The notes: generated by a model not told the origin, from the sequence alone. 64,000 bases of DNA from Anaerococcus prevotii DSM 20548 (GCF_000024105.1 NC_013171.1:1360501-1424500); one strand, 5' to 3'. Shown: positions 1 through 9,540, counted from the first letter of the stretch. Numbers and translations: made by a program.

Positions 1-932
1 CAAAACACTAATGGATTTTCAGAAATTGCCATTGATGCTATCATTTTATAATATTCTATACCATAATTAATCTCAACCAATTCAGGAAGACAATTTGCTC
101 CTACTCTTCCTGTCAATTCTATAATATATACCTCGTTATCTTTAAGAATCATATCAACATTTACAGCACAATTATTTAATCCGAGTGCCTTGATTGCTTT
201 TTTTACTTCAGTTTTTGTCTTTTCAATTATATCATCTTTTACATCTAATGGAACATAATGACCAACTGGAACAGCTGTATGGCTCATGTAAGTTTCATCA
301 CCGTGTGGCATAACAAATAAAACATCATTTTTGTAAACAAATGCTTGAGCTCCAAATTCGTATCCTTCTATAAATTCTTCAACTATACAATAGTCTCTTT
401 TTGTAAGATTCATTGTTTCGTTGAAGCCATCGATTGCTTCTTCTTCTTTTTTTGCTATATATATTCCTTTACTACCTTGTAAATCTGTTGCTTTCACTAT
501 AACAGGTAGCTTAAGATTTTCTAATGCATTTTTTAGTTCATTTTCATTTCTCACAACAAAGTGTCTAGCAGTATTAACATTATATTTTTTGAAAGCTTCT
601 TTCATTTTATATTTATCGCCACACATTATAGCAGCTTCTTCATTCAATCCTACTAGATTTTCTTTGTCACATATTCTTGCAAGTGAGACGATTCCAGTAT
701 CTAGACAACAGGTAGCTGCTCCATCTAAATTTAAATCTTTAACCTTTTGTTCAACCTCATCAGGATTTGATATATCCATGTAAGAAATTTCATCGGCTAA
801 ATTTAAACAAGGTTTATGAGCGTTTGGCATTGTTCCTGCTATTGTGTGAATACCTAATTCTTTTGCAGCTTTATATAAACCTAATTGACCTCTACCAGCT
901 CCCAATATTAATAATCTCTTATTGTCGTACAT
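1..932 (-). CDS. ATP-grasp domain ligase, C-terminus beyond the window
   Basis: The frame is open from an ATG at 932 to the left edge, giving about 310 residues without the C-terminus. The N-terminus reads MYDNKRLLILGAGRGQLGLY, a Rossmann-like pre-ATP-grasp domain. It is followed by a lysine/glutamate-rich ATP-grasp core (IVKATDLQGSKGI, then VEEFIEGYEFG) and an acidic metal-binding stretch near the break (YIIELTGRVGANCLPELVEI). ATP-grasp enzymes join a carboxylate to an amine through an acyl-phosphate. It is the last gene seen in the polysaccharide cluster, 10 bases after the sugar transferase stop, and a second ATP-grasp gene lies two genes upstream. An amino-acid or carboxylate ligase acting on an amino sugar is my inference; the substrate cannot be read from sequence. 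Confidence 0.8.
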   Translation of the reverse strand, partial: MYDNKRLLILGAGRGQLGLYKAAKELGIHTIAGTMPNAHKPCLNLADEISYMDISNPDEVEQKVKDLNLDGAATCCLDTGIVSLARICDKENLVGLNEEAAIMCGDKYKMKEAFKKYNVNTARHFVVRNENELKNALENLKLPVIVKATDLQGSKGIYIAKKEEEAIDGFNETMNLTKRDYCIVEEFIEGYEFGAQAFVYKNDVLFVMPHGDETYMSHTAVPVGHYVPLDVKDDIIEKTKTEVKKAIKALGLNNCAVNVDMILKDNEVYIIELTGRVGANCLPELVEINYGIEYYKMIASMAISENPLVF

Positions 933-942
933 GAACTTCTCC

Positions 943-1536
943 TTAATTTGTGTATACATTTTTCTGTAATAATACTATTTTGATAGTTTTAAAAACAATT
1001 TTTACATCTAATAAAAACGAAATTTCTTTTGCATAGTTAGCATCTAATTGTAATTTTTCTTCCTGTGGTATATTATTTCTAAAATACGCTTGTGAATATC
1101 CTGTTATTCCTGGCCTTACCTTAAGTCTGTCTATTCTTTTTTGATCATAATCACTTAAAGGTCTATTTATAGTAATTGGCCTAGGCCCAATCCAGCTCAT
1201 GTCGCCCTTTAAGATATTAAATACTTGTGGCAATTCATCTATTGATGTTTTTCTTAATACTTTTCCTATCTTTGTAACTCTCGGATCATCTGAACTATTA
1301 TATGTTGAATTATCTTTGTTTCTAATGTCAGGGGCATTCATCTTCATCGAACGAAGCTTGTACATACCAAAAACAGAACCATTCAAGCCTCTTCTTTTCG
1401 CTATATAAAAAATATCTCCTCTATCTTCCAAGTATATTAAAATCCCAAATATTATACAAATAATCAATACAAAAGGTAAAGCAATAAGTGCAAGAACTAT
1501 ATCCAGTATTCTTTTTATAATCTTTTCATATATCAT
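943..1536 (-). CDS. PglC-like initiating phosphoglycosyl transferase (bacterial sugar transferase)
   Basis: This 197-residue protein is the short monotopic type of bacterial sugar transferase, which moves a sugar-1-phosphate from a UDP-sugar to undecaprenyl phosphate and so starts a glycan on the membrane. It shows one hydrophobic N-terminal re-entrant helix (about 10-34), the KRRG/YKLRSM segment, the catalytic Asp-Glu pair in SIDELPQ (D100, E101) and the PRP turn (118-120). Its size matches PglC rather than the longer WbaP/WcaJ forms, which carry extra transmembrane segments. The ATG at 1536 follows an AAGG motif and lies 8 bases after the upstream ATP-grasp gene. Family assignment is firm; the sugar is inferred from the neighbouring dehydratase and aminotransferase. 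Confidence 0.88.
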   Translation of the reverse strand: MIYEKIIKRILDIVLALIALPFVLIICIIFGILIYLEDRGDIFYIAKRRGLNGSVFGMYKLRSMKMNAPDIRNKDNSTYNSSDDPRVTKIGKVLRKTSIDELPQVFNILKGDMSWIGPRPITINRPLSDYDQKRIDRLKVRPGITGYSQAYFRNNIPQEEKLQLDANYAKEISFLLDVKIVFKTIKIVLLQKNVYTN

Positions 1537-1544
1537 TAGTTACC

Positions 1545-2744
1545 TTACTCTTCTACTTCTATTTTTATCTTATCTAAAGCATTTTTACATGCTTCTATTG
1601 CTTCTGTAATATCGTTACCTTGAGATATAACATAGGCAACTCTATCATTTGAATTTTTTATGGTATGAGAATATTCTCCAACTCCATGAACTATCTCTAC
1701 ATCCATAATTCCTTGTATTGCCTTTGCTTCTTCGATCCCTTTGATCTTTAGTATTTTTCCAGTATCACATTTTTTATATCTTATTACTGATGCTTTTTCA
1801 AAACTTTTTCTAACATCAATTTCTTGTCCAAGTGCAATTTTTATTGAAGCTTTCACCATATTTACCCCAGTTGAATATGGAACTAGGTGAGTTGTAATAT
1901 TATCTCCTCCTAATCTTGCACCTACTTCTACGACCTTAGGGCCATCTTTTGTAACTTTTATTTCAGTATGTGATGGGCCATTTTCAATCCCTATTGCTCT
2001 ATTTGTGTCTATTGCAACTTTTTTTATTTTATCTATAGTTTCTTTATCCAATGATGATGGCTGTGAATGACCTAATTCTACAAAATACGGAGGGCCAGTT
2101 GTTATTTTATCTGTAATTTGAATAACATTACAAACACCATCTTTAGATATAGTTTCTACACTTACTTCTGGTCCTTCCATGTATTCTTCAACTAACAGCT
2201 TGCCCGAATTAGAATTACTTTTACAATAATCGAATATTTTCTTTAAATCGCATGCATCTGTTGATTCCACTAACCTAATGCCTCTACTTCCAGAGTTATC
2301 TTCAGGTTTAATAATACATTTATAACTTTTCATTATAATTTCATCAACGGCTTTTAAATATTGGTCATAGTTATCTACAGAAAAATACATAGGAATTGGT
2401 ACGCCATAAGCTTTTAAAGCATCCCTCATTTTTGATTTATTAGTAGCATTTATCGCAGTTTTTTCGTCTATTCCTATTAAATCTAATTTCTTTGCTACTT
2501 TAGCAACAGTTGTCATTGGTCTATCACTAGCTATTGTGATTATCCCATCAATTTTATTTTTTTTTGCTTCTTCTAATACTTTTTCTGTATCTGTAGTGCT
2601 TACTACAATTTTTTTATCTGCATATGAAAAACCTTCTGCATTAGGATTCATATCAACAGCCAACACATAAAGCCCCATTTTTTTCGCCTCTACGATTGCT
2701 GGAATTTGAAGAACGCTAGCTCCTAAAATCATCAATTTTTTCAT
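1545..2744 (-). CDS. ATP-grasp domain ligase
   Basis: This complete 399-residue ATP-grasp enzyme has an N-terminal nucleotide-fold domain (KKLMILGASVLQIPAIVEA) and a central ATP-grasp domain with IIKPEDNSGSRGIRLV, which would hold ATP, and VEEYMEGPEVSVE. A metal-binding motif VVEVGARLGGDNITTHLVP sits near residue 275. The overall plan resembles carbamoyl-phosphate synthase-like and amino-acid ligases (PurK/BacD type). The ATG at 2744 has GAAGG just upstream, and the gene lies 15 bases after the aminotransferase. It is a different subfamily from the partial ATP-grasp protein at the window edge, so they are not a recent duplication. In this cluster it may attach an amino acid or other acid to a 4-amino sugar (inference). 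Confidence 0.82.
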   Translation of the reverse strand: MKKLMILGASVLQIPAIVEAKKMGLYVLAVDMNPNAEGFSYADKKIVVSTTDTEKVLEEAKKNKIDGIITIASDRPMTTVAKVAKKLDLIGIDEKTAINATNKSKMRDALKAYGVPIPMYFSVDNYDQYLKAVDEIIMKSYKCIIKPEDNSGSRGIRLVESTDACDLKKIFDYCKSNSNSGKLLVEEYMEGPEVSVETISKDGVCNVIQITDKITTGPPYFVELGHSQPSSLDKETIDKIKKVAIDTNRAIGIENGPSHTEIKVTKDGPKVVEVGARLGGDNITTHLVPYSTGVNMVKASIKIALGQEIDVRKSFEKASVIRYKKCDTGKILKIKGIEEAKAIQGIMDVEIVHGVGEYSHTIKNSNDRVAYVISQGNDITEAIEACKNALDKIKIEVEE

Positions 2745-2759
2745 AAGACCTTCTTTAAA

Positions 2760-3962
2760 TTAGAGATAATTTTTTACAATCTCACAATACTTATCAATAA
2801 CATAATCAACTTCCTCATCTGTAAGCTTGGTATGGAGCGGAAGTGTTATTTCATTCTTATAGTGATCGTAGGCATTAGGATAATCTTTTATATCAAATCC
2901 TAAATTTTTATATGCTGTTAGTAAAGGTAATGGTTTATAGTGGACATTACATGCAACTCCCACTTTAGCCATTTCTTCTATTATTTTATTTCTGGAATCT
3001 GTATCTATTCCAGGTATTCTTGTAATGTAGAGATGTCCTGATGACTCATGATTATCATCAAAGTGATTTAAAGTTTCTACTCCTAATGGTCTAAAGTTTT
3101 TGTCGTATTTTTCTATTATTGATTTCCTTCTTTTTAAAAGCTCAGGATATCTTTTAACTTGAGCAAGTCCTATGGATGCCAGAACGTCCGTCATATTACA
3201 TTTATACCATGGTCCCATGACATCATATTCCCATGAACCAAGTTTTGTCTTGTTTAATGCATCTTTTGACTGTCCATGGAGAGATAATAACTGATATTGT
3301 TTGTAAAGTGCTTCATTATCTATTCCTTCTCTATCTTTCCAGGTTGCATATCCTCCCTCTGCTGTAGTAAAGTTTTTAACAGCGTGGAAAGAGAAGTTAG
3401 AGAAATCAGCTACAGAACCTATTTTATTACCCTTATAGCTTGCACCTAATGCATGTGCAGTATCAGCTATAACTATTATTCTATTGAAGGCTTTTTGTAA
3501 ATCATTATTTGCATGGAATAATTCTTTTTTATTTTCAACTAATTCAAATATTCTGTCATAATCGCAAGGTATTCCTGCTAAATCCACTGGAATTACAGCC
3601 TTCGTATTCTCATTTATTAGCTTAGCTGCTTTGTCGTAATCCATTTCTAAAGAATCTTCTTGTGTATCAACTAATACAAGTTTTGCTCCTACATGGTCAA
3701 CTACTGAAGCTGTAGCAGTGTAAGTATATGCACTAGTGATAACTTCGTCTCCAGGTCCTATTCCTAGTACTCTTAGAGTCATTTCAGCTGCTGCTGTTTG
3801 TGAATTTAGGCAAACACCAACATTGGTACCTGTAAATTGAAGTAATTCTTTCTCTAATCTTTTCGTTTTTGGTCCTGTTGTAATCCATCCGGATTTTAAA
3901 GCATCTACAACTTCTTCTATTTCTTCCTCACTAATATCTGGTGGCGAAAATGGTATGTTCAT
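2760..3962 (-). CDS. DegT/DnrJ/EryC1/StrS-family PLP sugar aminotransferase
   Basis: This 400-residue protein matches the sugar aminotransferases that convert a UDP-4-keto-6-deoxy sugar to the 4-amino sugar with glutamate and pyridoxal phosphate. The N-terminus has the typical PPDI...SGWITTGP entry. ADTAHALGA near 167 holds the cofactor-nitrogen Asp, and the Schiff-base Lys is K196 in SFHAVK. Full length agrees with the family. The start at 3962 is preceded by GGGAG and lies immediately after the dehydratase stop, so the two are translationally linked, as expected for enzymes that act in succession. PglE/PseC-like aminotransferases are the closest analogues; the exact stereochemistry is not resolvable here. 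Confidence 0.9.
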   Translation of the reverse strand: MNIPFSPPDISEEEIEEVVDALKSGWITTGPKTKRLEKELLQFTGTNVGVCLNSQTAAAEMTLRVLGIGPGDEVITSAYTYTATASVVDHVGAKLVLVDTQEDSLEMDYDKAAKLINENTKAVIPVDLAGIPCDYDRIFELVENKKELFHANNDLQKAFNRIIVIADTAHALGASYKGNKIGSVADFSNFSFHAVKNFTTAEGGYATWKDREGIDNEALYKQYQLLSLHGQSKDALNKTKLGSWEYDVMGPWYKCNMTDVLASIGLAQVKRYPELLKRRKSIIEKYDKNFRPLGVETLNHFDDNHESSGHLYITRIPGIDTDSRNKIIEEMAKVGVACNVHYKPLPLLTAYKNLGFDIKDYPNAYDHYKNEITLPLHTKLTDEEVDYVIDKYCEIVKNYL

Positions 3963-3963
3963 T

Positions 3964-5934
3964 CTATTCTCCCTTCGAATTATCCTTTCCTATAAATGTA
4001 GTAATTAACTCATTAATCGTTGCTATGATATCAAGTTCATCAATATTTTCTTGATTGATTACTTTATCAAGTTTCCCGAAAAATTCTCCCCTAGAGAAGT
4101 CTAGTGGTCGGCCTACAGATATTCCCTCAATGTGGGTATCTGTGAGGGCTTCCTCGTCCATCAGTCTTTCCTCGTAGAGCTTCTCTCCAGGTCTAAGTCC
4201 CGTATAGACTACAGGCATATCTATGTCTGGTTGATAACCTGATAGTCTTATTAGCTGTCTTGCCAGGTCGTCAATCTTGACTGGTTCTCCCATATCTAGG
4301 ACGAATATTTCACCGCCTTGGGCCATGGATCCAGCTTGAAGGACTAACTTTACAGCTTCCTTAATTGTCATAAAGTATCTGATTATCTCTGGGTGGGTAA
4401 CTGTAACAGGTCCACCCGCTGCGATTTGCTTTTTAAATAGTGGTATTACAGAACCATTCGATCCCAATACATTACCAAAACGAACTGCAACAAATTCGGT
4501 TCCTGGATTTTTCCCTTCTAGCAAGTCTTCAGGATTAATTGTAATATTTCTGTCCCCATCTTGGACAATTACCTTTGCAAGATTATTATATTCTTTGCTA
4601 TCTCTTATGTCATTTATTCCTTGGATTATCTTCTCACAAACTCTCTTGGTTGCTCCCATAACTGATGTTGGGTTGACTGCCTTGTCTGTTGATATGAGAA
4701 CAAATCTTTGAACGTCATAGATTAGGGAAAGTAGGGCGACATTGTATGTTCCTCTGACATTGTTCTTGATAGCTTCCACTGGACTTACTTCCATCAACGG
4801 TACGTGCTTGTGGGCTGCTGCGTGAAATACTATGTCTGGTTTATAGGTCTTAAATACCTTCTCCACTCTCTTGTAGTCTCTTACAGAGCCTATTAGGGTT
4901 ATAAAGTTGAGGTCCTTGTTGTTTCTCTTAAGTTCTTGCTCTATTTCATAGGCATTGTTCTCGTATATATCGAATATTATAAGTAGTCTTGGACCATATT
5001 GAGCTATTTGCCTACAAAGTTCAGATCCTATGGATCCTCCCCCTCCTGTAACTAGGACTACCTTGTCATTGAGGTAATCGAAAGTTTCGTTGGAGAAAAT
5101 CTTTACCGGATCACGTCCTAAAAGGTCTTCGATTTGGATATCCTTCATAGTAGACATGGTAACTTTTCCTGAAACAAGTTGGTAAATACCAGGAAGAACT
5201 TTGACCTCGCATCCTGTTTCGTTACATATTCTTAGGATTTCTCTCTTCTCGACTTCCTCTACAGAAGGAATAGCTACAAGAATAACATCGATGGCTTCTT
5301 CCTCGACAATTTCCTTTATCATATCCCTTCCACCGAAGATTCTACTATTATCTATGTATTGATTTTTCTTCTTTGGATCATCATCTATGAAGCCAACAAC
5401 AAGAATATTAGTCTTGCCACCATTGTTGGAATTAGATATATCTCTTTTTAGAGTCTGTCCTGCAGATCCTGCCCCAACGATTAGGGCTCTCTTGTAAGAC
5501 TGGTTCTTCTTGTCAGTCTTGTAGCTTTTGTGAATCATCATCTTCTTGATAAATCTTGATGCCACAGTCAAAACATATTGAATCATAAATCCGAATATAT
5601 AGTATGATATTGGCATTCTATAGACAAAAATTGTCATTAATACAGCGTGACTTATAAGAGATAGAATAACAGCTTGAGTGATATTAATAAGCTCCTTGTA
5701 GGAAGCATACTCCAGTATCATGTTATACATCTTGTGTAGACCGTAAATAGCTATCGTAAGGATGGTATTAAAAATAGCATAGGTCTTGAAAGCATCAAGG
5801 AAATCCAAAGGTATGGCCCTGAAATTCATATCAAATCTGAAATACAGGGCTAGAAAATAAGCTAAATTGATAATTAATATATCAAAAAATCCTAGTATTA
5901 GTTTTTTCTTGTCAATTATTTTCGAATTCTTCAT
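3964..5934 (-). CDS. FlaA1/CapD-family UDP-sugar 4,6-dehydratase, membrane anchored
   Basis: The 656-residue protein has four predicted transmembrane helices in the first about 130 residues, a CoA-binding-like Rossmann domain (GAGSAG near 150) and a second short-chain dehydrogenase Rossmann domain (GGGGSIGSE near 295). The catalytic segment is STDKAVNPTSVMGATKR, where Met replaces the usual catalytic Tyr, a hallmark of the large PglF/WbpM 4,6-dehydratases. These make UDP-2-acetamido-2,6-dideoxy-4-keto-hexose. It is tightly coupled to the downstream aminotransferase. The size and membrane domain match PglF/CapD rather than soluble PseB. Confidence 0.9.
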   Translation of the reverse strand: MKNSKIIDKKKLILGFFDILIINLAYFLALYFRFDMNFRAIPLDFLDAFKTYAIFNTILTIAIYGLHKMYNMILEYASYKELINITQAVILSLISHAVLMTIFVYRMPISYYIFGFMIQYVLTVASRFIKKMMIHKSYKTDKKNQSYKRALIVGAGSAGQTLKRDISNSNNGGKTNILVVGFIDDDPKKKNQYIDNSRIFGGRDMIKEIVEEEAIDVILVAIPSVEEVEKREILRICNETGCEVKVLPGIYQLVSGKVTMSTMKDIQIEDLLGRDPVKIFSNETFDYLNDKVVLVTGGGGSIGSELCRQIAQYGPRLLIIFDIYENNAYEIEQELKRNNKDLNFITLIGSVRDYKRVEKVFKTYKPDIVFHAAAHKHVPLMEVSPVEAIKNNVRGTYNVALLSLIYDVQRFVLISTDKAVNPTSVMGATKRVCEKIIQGINDIRDSKEYNNLAKVIVQDGDRNITINPEDLLEGKNPGTEFVAVRFGNVLGSNGSVIPLFKKQIAAGGPVTVTHPEIIRYFMTIKEAVKLVLQAGSMAQGGEIFVLDMGEPVKIDDLARQLIRLSGYQPDIDMPVVYTGLRPGEKLYEERLMDEEALTDTHIEGISVGRPLDFSRGEFFGKLDKVINQENIDELDIIATINELITTFIGKDNSKGE

Positions 5935-5937
5935 AAC

Positions 5938-7461
5938 TTATTTCCTTCTTAATTTTTGTGCAATTGAATATTTGAATATTTCTACTTCATCTATTTTTGA
6001 AAAATTTACAATTATGAGATAAATGAGTCCGGATACAGATACTGAAGCTAATAAGCTTAAAGTTGAACCAATCTTTGTTATAAATGTATTGTATATAAAA
6101 TATGCTATTACAGCCATAATTATAGAAGATATCAAAATTTTAAGTGTTGATTGGATATTTTCCTTGCTATCAACTCTACCAAATCTCTTATAAAAGGCAC
6201 AAACTAACATAGCACTTCCTATTGCTGTGGAAATAGCTGTTGCAAAGGCTAATCCATTTAGACTCCAAAATCTAATTAGTATAAAATTAAGTATAAAATT
6301 TACAATTTGCTGTATTAATATAATAACCACTGGTAATTTAGATTCTCCTACAGCATAAAACGCATTGGTAAATATCTTGATTACAGAAATAAAAATTATA
6401 TATGGAGCGTAGGCTCTCATCAAAGAAGCAACTACAACAGTATCAGATGTTGTAAAAGCATTTCTTTCAAAGGCTAGCTTTATAATTGGATTAGATAGAA
6501 CCATCATTCCTAAGGTTGCAGGAATCACTAGAATCATAGTGAGAATCATAGATGAGCTAACTTCCTTTTTCATTTCTTCAAGACTTCCTTCCTGTCCTAA
6601 TTTTGCAATAGAAGGAAATGTTACAGTAGCTACTGTTATAGTTACTACACCAGTTATAAAACCAAGCATAGTCTTAGCATAGAAAATTTTCGATACACTT
6701 TCTTTTCCAAAGAAAGCTGATCCCATTGAATTATCTATAACCAATGAAATCTGGTCAGCAGCACTAGAAATTATTATAGGTATAATCATTACAAGTAATG
6801 ACTTTAGGTATTTATTGTTTAAGTCTAATTTAAATTCATATTTAAAGCCGAATTTTCTAGCTACAAAAGGAAACTTAATATAAGATGTAACATAGCCCAA
6901 AAGGGTGCCAACTATTAATATATAAGAGTTATCATATATGCTTGACAATATTGTAGATATAATAATGAAAACATTCAAAATTAGGCTTGGCAGAGCTGGA
7001 TTTATAAAGTCACCTTTAATATTTAAATATCCCTTAATGACAGAAGCGTAAAGAAATGAAAATATTGATATCATTATTATTCTAGTAAAGTTAGTTGCCA
7101 GTTGTAGAGAACTTCCCTTTAAATCTGGAGATAATATTTTAGATATAGGTTCTGCAAATAGCATGACAACTATAAAAAAAATTAAACCATACATGAATAA
7201 TACATTAATTATATTGGATGTAAATTTATTAGCATAGTATTCATCTTTTTCATTTTTAACTTTATTGAAGATAGGTACATAACCAGAAACTATACCAACA
7301 GATACTATACCTACGAGCATATTTGGAACTGTAGTAGCAGTAGTATAAATAGACTTAAGCTCCCCAGCTCCAATATAAGCCGCCATAACTGACTCTCTCA
7401 CGAAGCCTAATATTTTTGATAAAATTGTAATTAACATTAATACAATTGTTGTTTGTCCCAT
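5938..7461 (-). CDS. MurJ/MviN-family lipid-linked glycan flippase, capsule-cluster copy
   Basis: This 507-residue integral membrane protein of the MOP superfamily has about 14 hydrophobic segments and the MurJ-type N-terminus (ISKILGFVRESVMAAYIGAG). Such proteins move undecaprenyl-linked glycans across the membrane. It ends 3 bases before the dehydratase start and has its own candidate promoter upstream, so it probably heads the polysaccharide operon. A second paralogue follows upstream in tandem and the two are clearly related along their whole length, but this one is richer in AT codons (AAA, ATA, TTA). It may therefore serve the dedicated surface glycan while the paralogue serves peptidoglycan (inference). 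Confidence 0.85.
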   Translation of the reverse strand: MGQTTIVLMLITILSKILGFVRESVMAAYIGAGELKSIYTTATTVPNMLVGIVSVGIVSGYVPIFNKVKNEKDEYYANKFTSNIINVLFMYGLIFFIVVMLFAEPISKILSPDLKGSSLQLATNFTRIIMISIFSFLYASVIKGYLNIKGDFINPALPSLILNVFIIISTILSSIYDNSYILIVGTLLGYVTSYIKFPFVARKFGFKYEFKLDLNNKYLKSLLVMIIPIIISSAADQISLVIDNSMGSAFFGKESVSKIFYAKTMLGFITGVVTITVATVTFPSIAKLGQEGSLEEMKKEVSSSMILTMILVIPATLGMMVLSNPIIKLAFERNAFTTSDTVVVASLMRAYAPYIIFISVIKIFTNAFYAVGESKLPVVIILIQQIVNFILNFILIRFWSLNGLAFATAISTAIGSAMLVCAFYKRFGRVDSKENIQSTLKILISSIIMAVIAYFIYNTFITKIGSTLSLLASVSVSGLIYLIIVNFSKIDEVEIFKYSIAQKLRRK

Positions 7462-7524
7462 TTTCTTTCCTTATTATTATTATTTTCTATAATTTAAATT
7501 ATGTAGTAAAAATGTTCTAAGTGT

Positions 7525-7552
7525 ACTATACTTAGGTCATGGTATTTTACAA
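7525..7552 (-). promoter_or_regulatory. candidate sigma-70-type promoter of the polysaccharide cluster
   Basis: On the minus strand TTGTAA (7547-7552) and TATAGT (7525-7530) are separated by 16 bases, upstream of the MurJ-like gene starting at 7461. A 6-bp inverted repeat (CTAAGT/ACTTAG) overlaps the -10 region and could be an operator. This is assigned by motif only. Confidence 0.45.
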
Positions 7553-7586
7553 TATATTTCTTTTCAATTAATATCAGCTGAAATTA

Positions 7587-9107
7587 TTATGAATTAATTC
7601 TAAGTATCTTTTGCTCGATTAAATTATAAACTGGATTAATCTTTACCTTATACAAAACTAATAAGTAAATGATTCCTGATAATAATATTGCTAATACTAA
7701 TCCTAGTCCTAGTCCAACATAAGATTCTAAAAATCCATAGCACCCCTTCGCCACAAACACCATTAGAAGAGATCCTAGGCTGATTTTTCCTATAGACTTC
7801 ATATTTCTTGCATCTTTTACTTTACCAAACTTCTTGAAATAAACAAAGATTATTAGCAAACTTCCGACAGCAGTCGATACCGAGGTTGCTAGACCTATTC
7901 CGTCTAGGCCTATTTCTTTTGCAAGAATCCAGTTGAGTGTGACATTTATAGTCTGCTGGATGAGGATTACTATGAGTGGCGACTTAGAGTCTCCTACTGC
8001 ATAGAAACTGTTTGAGATTATTTTCATAAAGGTGATGAAGATAATGTAGGGTGCGTAAGAGACTAGGAGTGATGATACGAGGGCTGCATCATGGGCCGTG
8101 AAGGCGTTTCTCTCGTAGATTAGGCTAATAATTGGCCTTGCTAGAGTCATCATGCCGAAGGTGGCTGGGATTACTAGGGCAAGGGTTATGATTAGGGTGC
8201 TTGCTGTCTTTTCCTTCATTGCATCGATTTTCCCTTCATTGCCAAGTTTGGCTACTTGGGGGAAGGTGATGGTGGCTATGTTGATTGTAACAACTTCCAC
8301 TATGAAGTCGAGCATGTTTTCTGTGTAGAATACCTTGGCCACTGTGTCGATTCCAAGTAGGCCTGACGCCATGGACTTATCTATTAGGACAGAAATCTTG
8401 TTGGCGGCGTTGGATATGATGATTGGGATCATGATGGCAAGGAGGTACTTTATGTAGGGGTCCTTGAACTTTAGTTTCTTCTCATAAGAAAAGCCCTTCT
8501 TCTTGCTGGCAAATGGGAATCTGATAAACTGGACGATGTTTCCTATAAGGGCTCCTATGATGAGGATATAGGGATTGTCGAAGACTCCCGTAAGAAGGGT
8601 TGCAGAAATTACAAATATATTTAAGATTATCTCTGTGACTACTGGGTCGATGAAGTTATTTCGCACGTTGAGAAAGCCTCTGATGACCGCAGAGTAAAGA
8701 AAGGCGAAGATTGACACTGCCATGATCCTGGTAAAGGATGTAGCCATGTCGTGGGTTTCGCCTATGAGTTTGGGTGAGAAAATCTTAGATATGGGACCTG
8801 CAAATATTATTATTAGAAGAAAGATAATAGCACCGTAGACCATTAGGACATTGATAAGGTTTGAGGTAAAGCTATTGGCCTCAGCCTCCCCCTTGTCCGT
8901 ACGGATCCTGGTGTAGACTGTGATATAGGCAGAAACAATCCCTGTTATGACGGTATACATCATGATGTCAGGGATGGTGGTGGCAGTGACGTAGATGGAC
9001 TTGATATCCCCTGCGCCAATGACAGCTGCCATAACAGATTCACGGACAAAGCCAAATATTTTTGATAAAATTGTAATAATCATCAATAAGATGGTTGTGT
9101 GTCCCAT
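7587..9107 (-). CDS. murJ: MurJ/MviN-family lipid II flippase
   Basis: This 506-residue polytopic membrane protein has the same architecture as its downstream paralogue (N-terminus ISKIFGFVRESVMAAVIGAG). MurJ flips lipid II, the peptidoglycan precursor, to the outer face of the membrane. The ATG at 9107 follows AAGGAAAAGAT. Codon use is more G-rich (GGG, AGG, CTG) than the adjacent capsule genes and resembles the LCP gene and the rest of the window, which suggests this is the resident copy. No second murJ candidate is visible elsewhere in the window. Which copy is the essential flippase is an inference. Confidence 0.8.
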   Translation of the reverse strand: MGHTTILLMIITILSKIFGFVRESVMAAVIGAGDIKSIYVTATTIPDIMMYTVITGIVSAYITVYTRIRTDKGEAEANSFTSNLINVLMVYGAIIFLLIIIFAGPISKIFSPKLIGETHDMATSFTRIMAVSIFAFLYSAVIRGFLNVRNNFIDPVVTEIILNIFVISATLLTGVFDNPYILIIGALIGNIVQFIRFPFASKKKGFSYEKKLKFKDPYIKYLLAIMIPIIISNAANKISVLIDKSMASGLLGIDTVAKVFYTENMLDFIVEVVTINIATITFPQVAKLGNEGKIDAMKEKTASTLIITLALVIPATFGMMTLARPIISLIYERNAFTAHDAALVSSLLVSYAPYIIFITFMKIISNSFYAVGDSKSPLIVILIQQTINVTLNWILAKEIGLDGIGLATSVSTAVGSLLIIFVYFKKFGKVKDARNMKSIGKISLGSLLMVFVAKGCYGFLESYVGLGLGLVLAILLSGIIYLLVLYKVKINPVYNLIEQKILRINS

Positions 9108-9176
9108 ATCTTTTCCTTTTTGTTTGCTTATATTGCTTGGTTAGATTCGTAATTACGTAGATTAGATTATCTTTGT

Positions 9177-9528
9177 TATTTACATGTCGTCATAGACTGT
9201 AGATCTCTCAGTCGTGCCTCCTTCGAGATGACGGTTAATAGTAATATATACTTTAATTCAAAGTATAGAATTAAATGCTTTTTCATTATAACACGTGAGA
9301 CCTCTCCGCTGCGGTCGAGGTAAGGGAGCCCTCCTGATGGGCCACTGTTTTTCTGAAAGACAAATAGTGTAATGACTTTTGTTTCATAGAAACAAAGGTC
9401 AAAAGAACGTCGAATGGCGTTCTAATACTTCCAAGAAAACTTTGTTTTCTTTCACATTTTATCTATCGTAGTCGAGATATCCTTTTTTACTCTCTCCCCT
9501 TATATCTAGCGTAGTCGAGATATCTCCT
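9177..9528 (+). repeat. modular hairpin repeat, long form (A-B-H0-H1-H2-H3-H4-E)
   Basis: The gap 9108-9784 has no gene and is filled by two tandem copies of an intergenic repeat. This first copy starts with module A (tacatgtcgtcatagactg at 9181) and continues with an AT-rich spacer and module B (cgtgagacctctcc near 9293). It then has a run of hairpins: H1 9343-9369, H2 9374-9400, H3 9404-9423, H4 9434-9450. It ends with two E units (gtagtcgagatatc). Other long copies lie at 11.4-11.7 and 11.7-12.2 kb. Strand is given arbitrarily in the A-to-E direction; no transcript start is evident. Confidence 0.85.
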
Positions 9529-9540
9529 TGGTTTTCATAG

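Noticed and set aside
5938-9107. Tandem MurJ genes as an assembly duplication
   Set aside because: The two proteins differ throughout and their DNA is not near-identical, so they are genuine paralogues.
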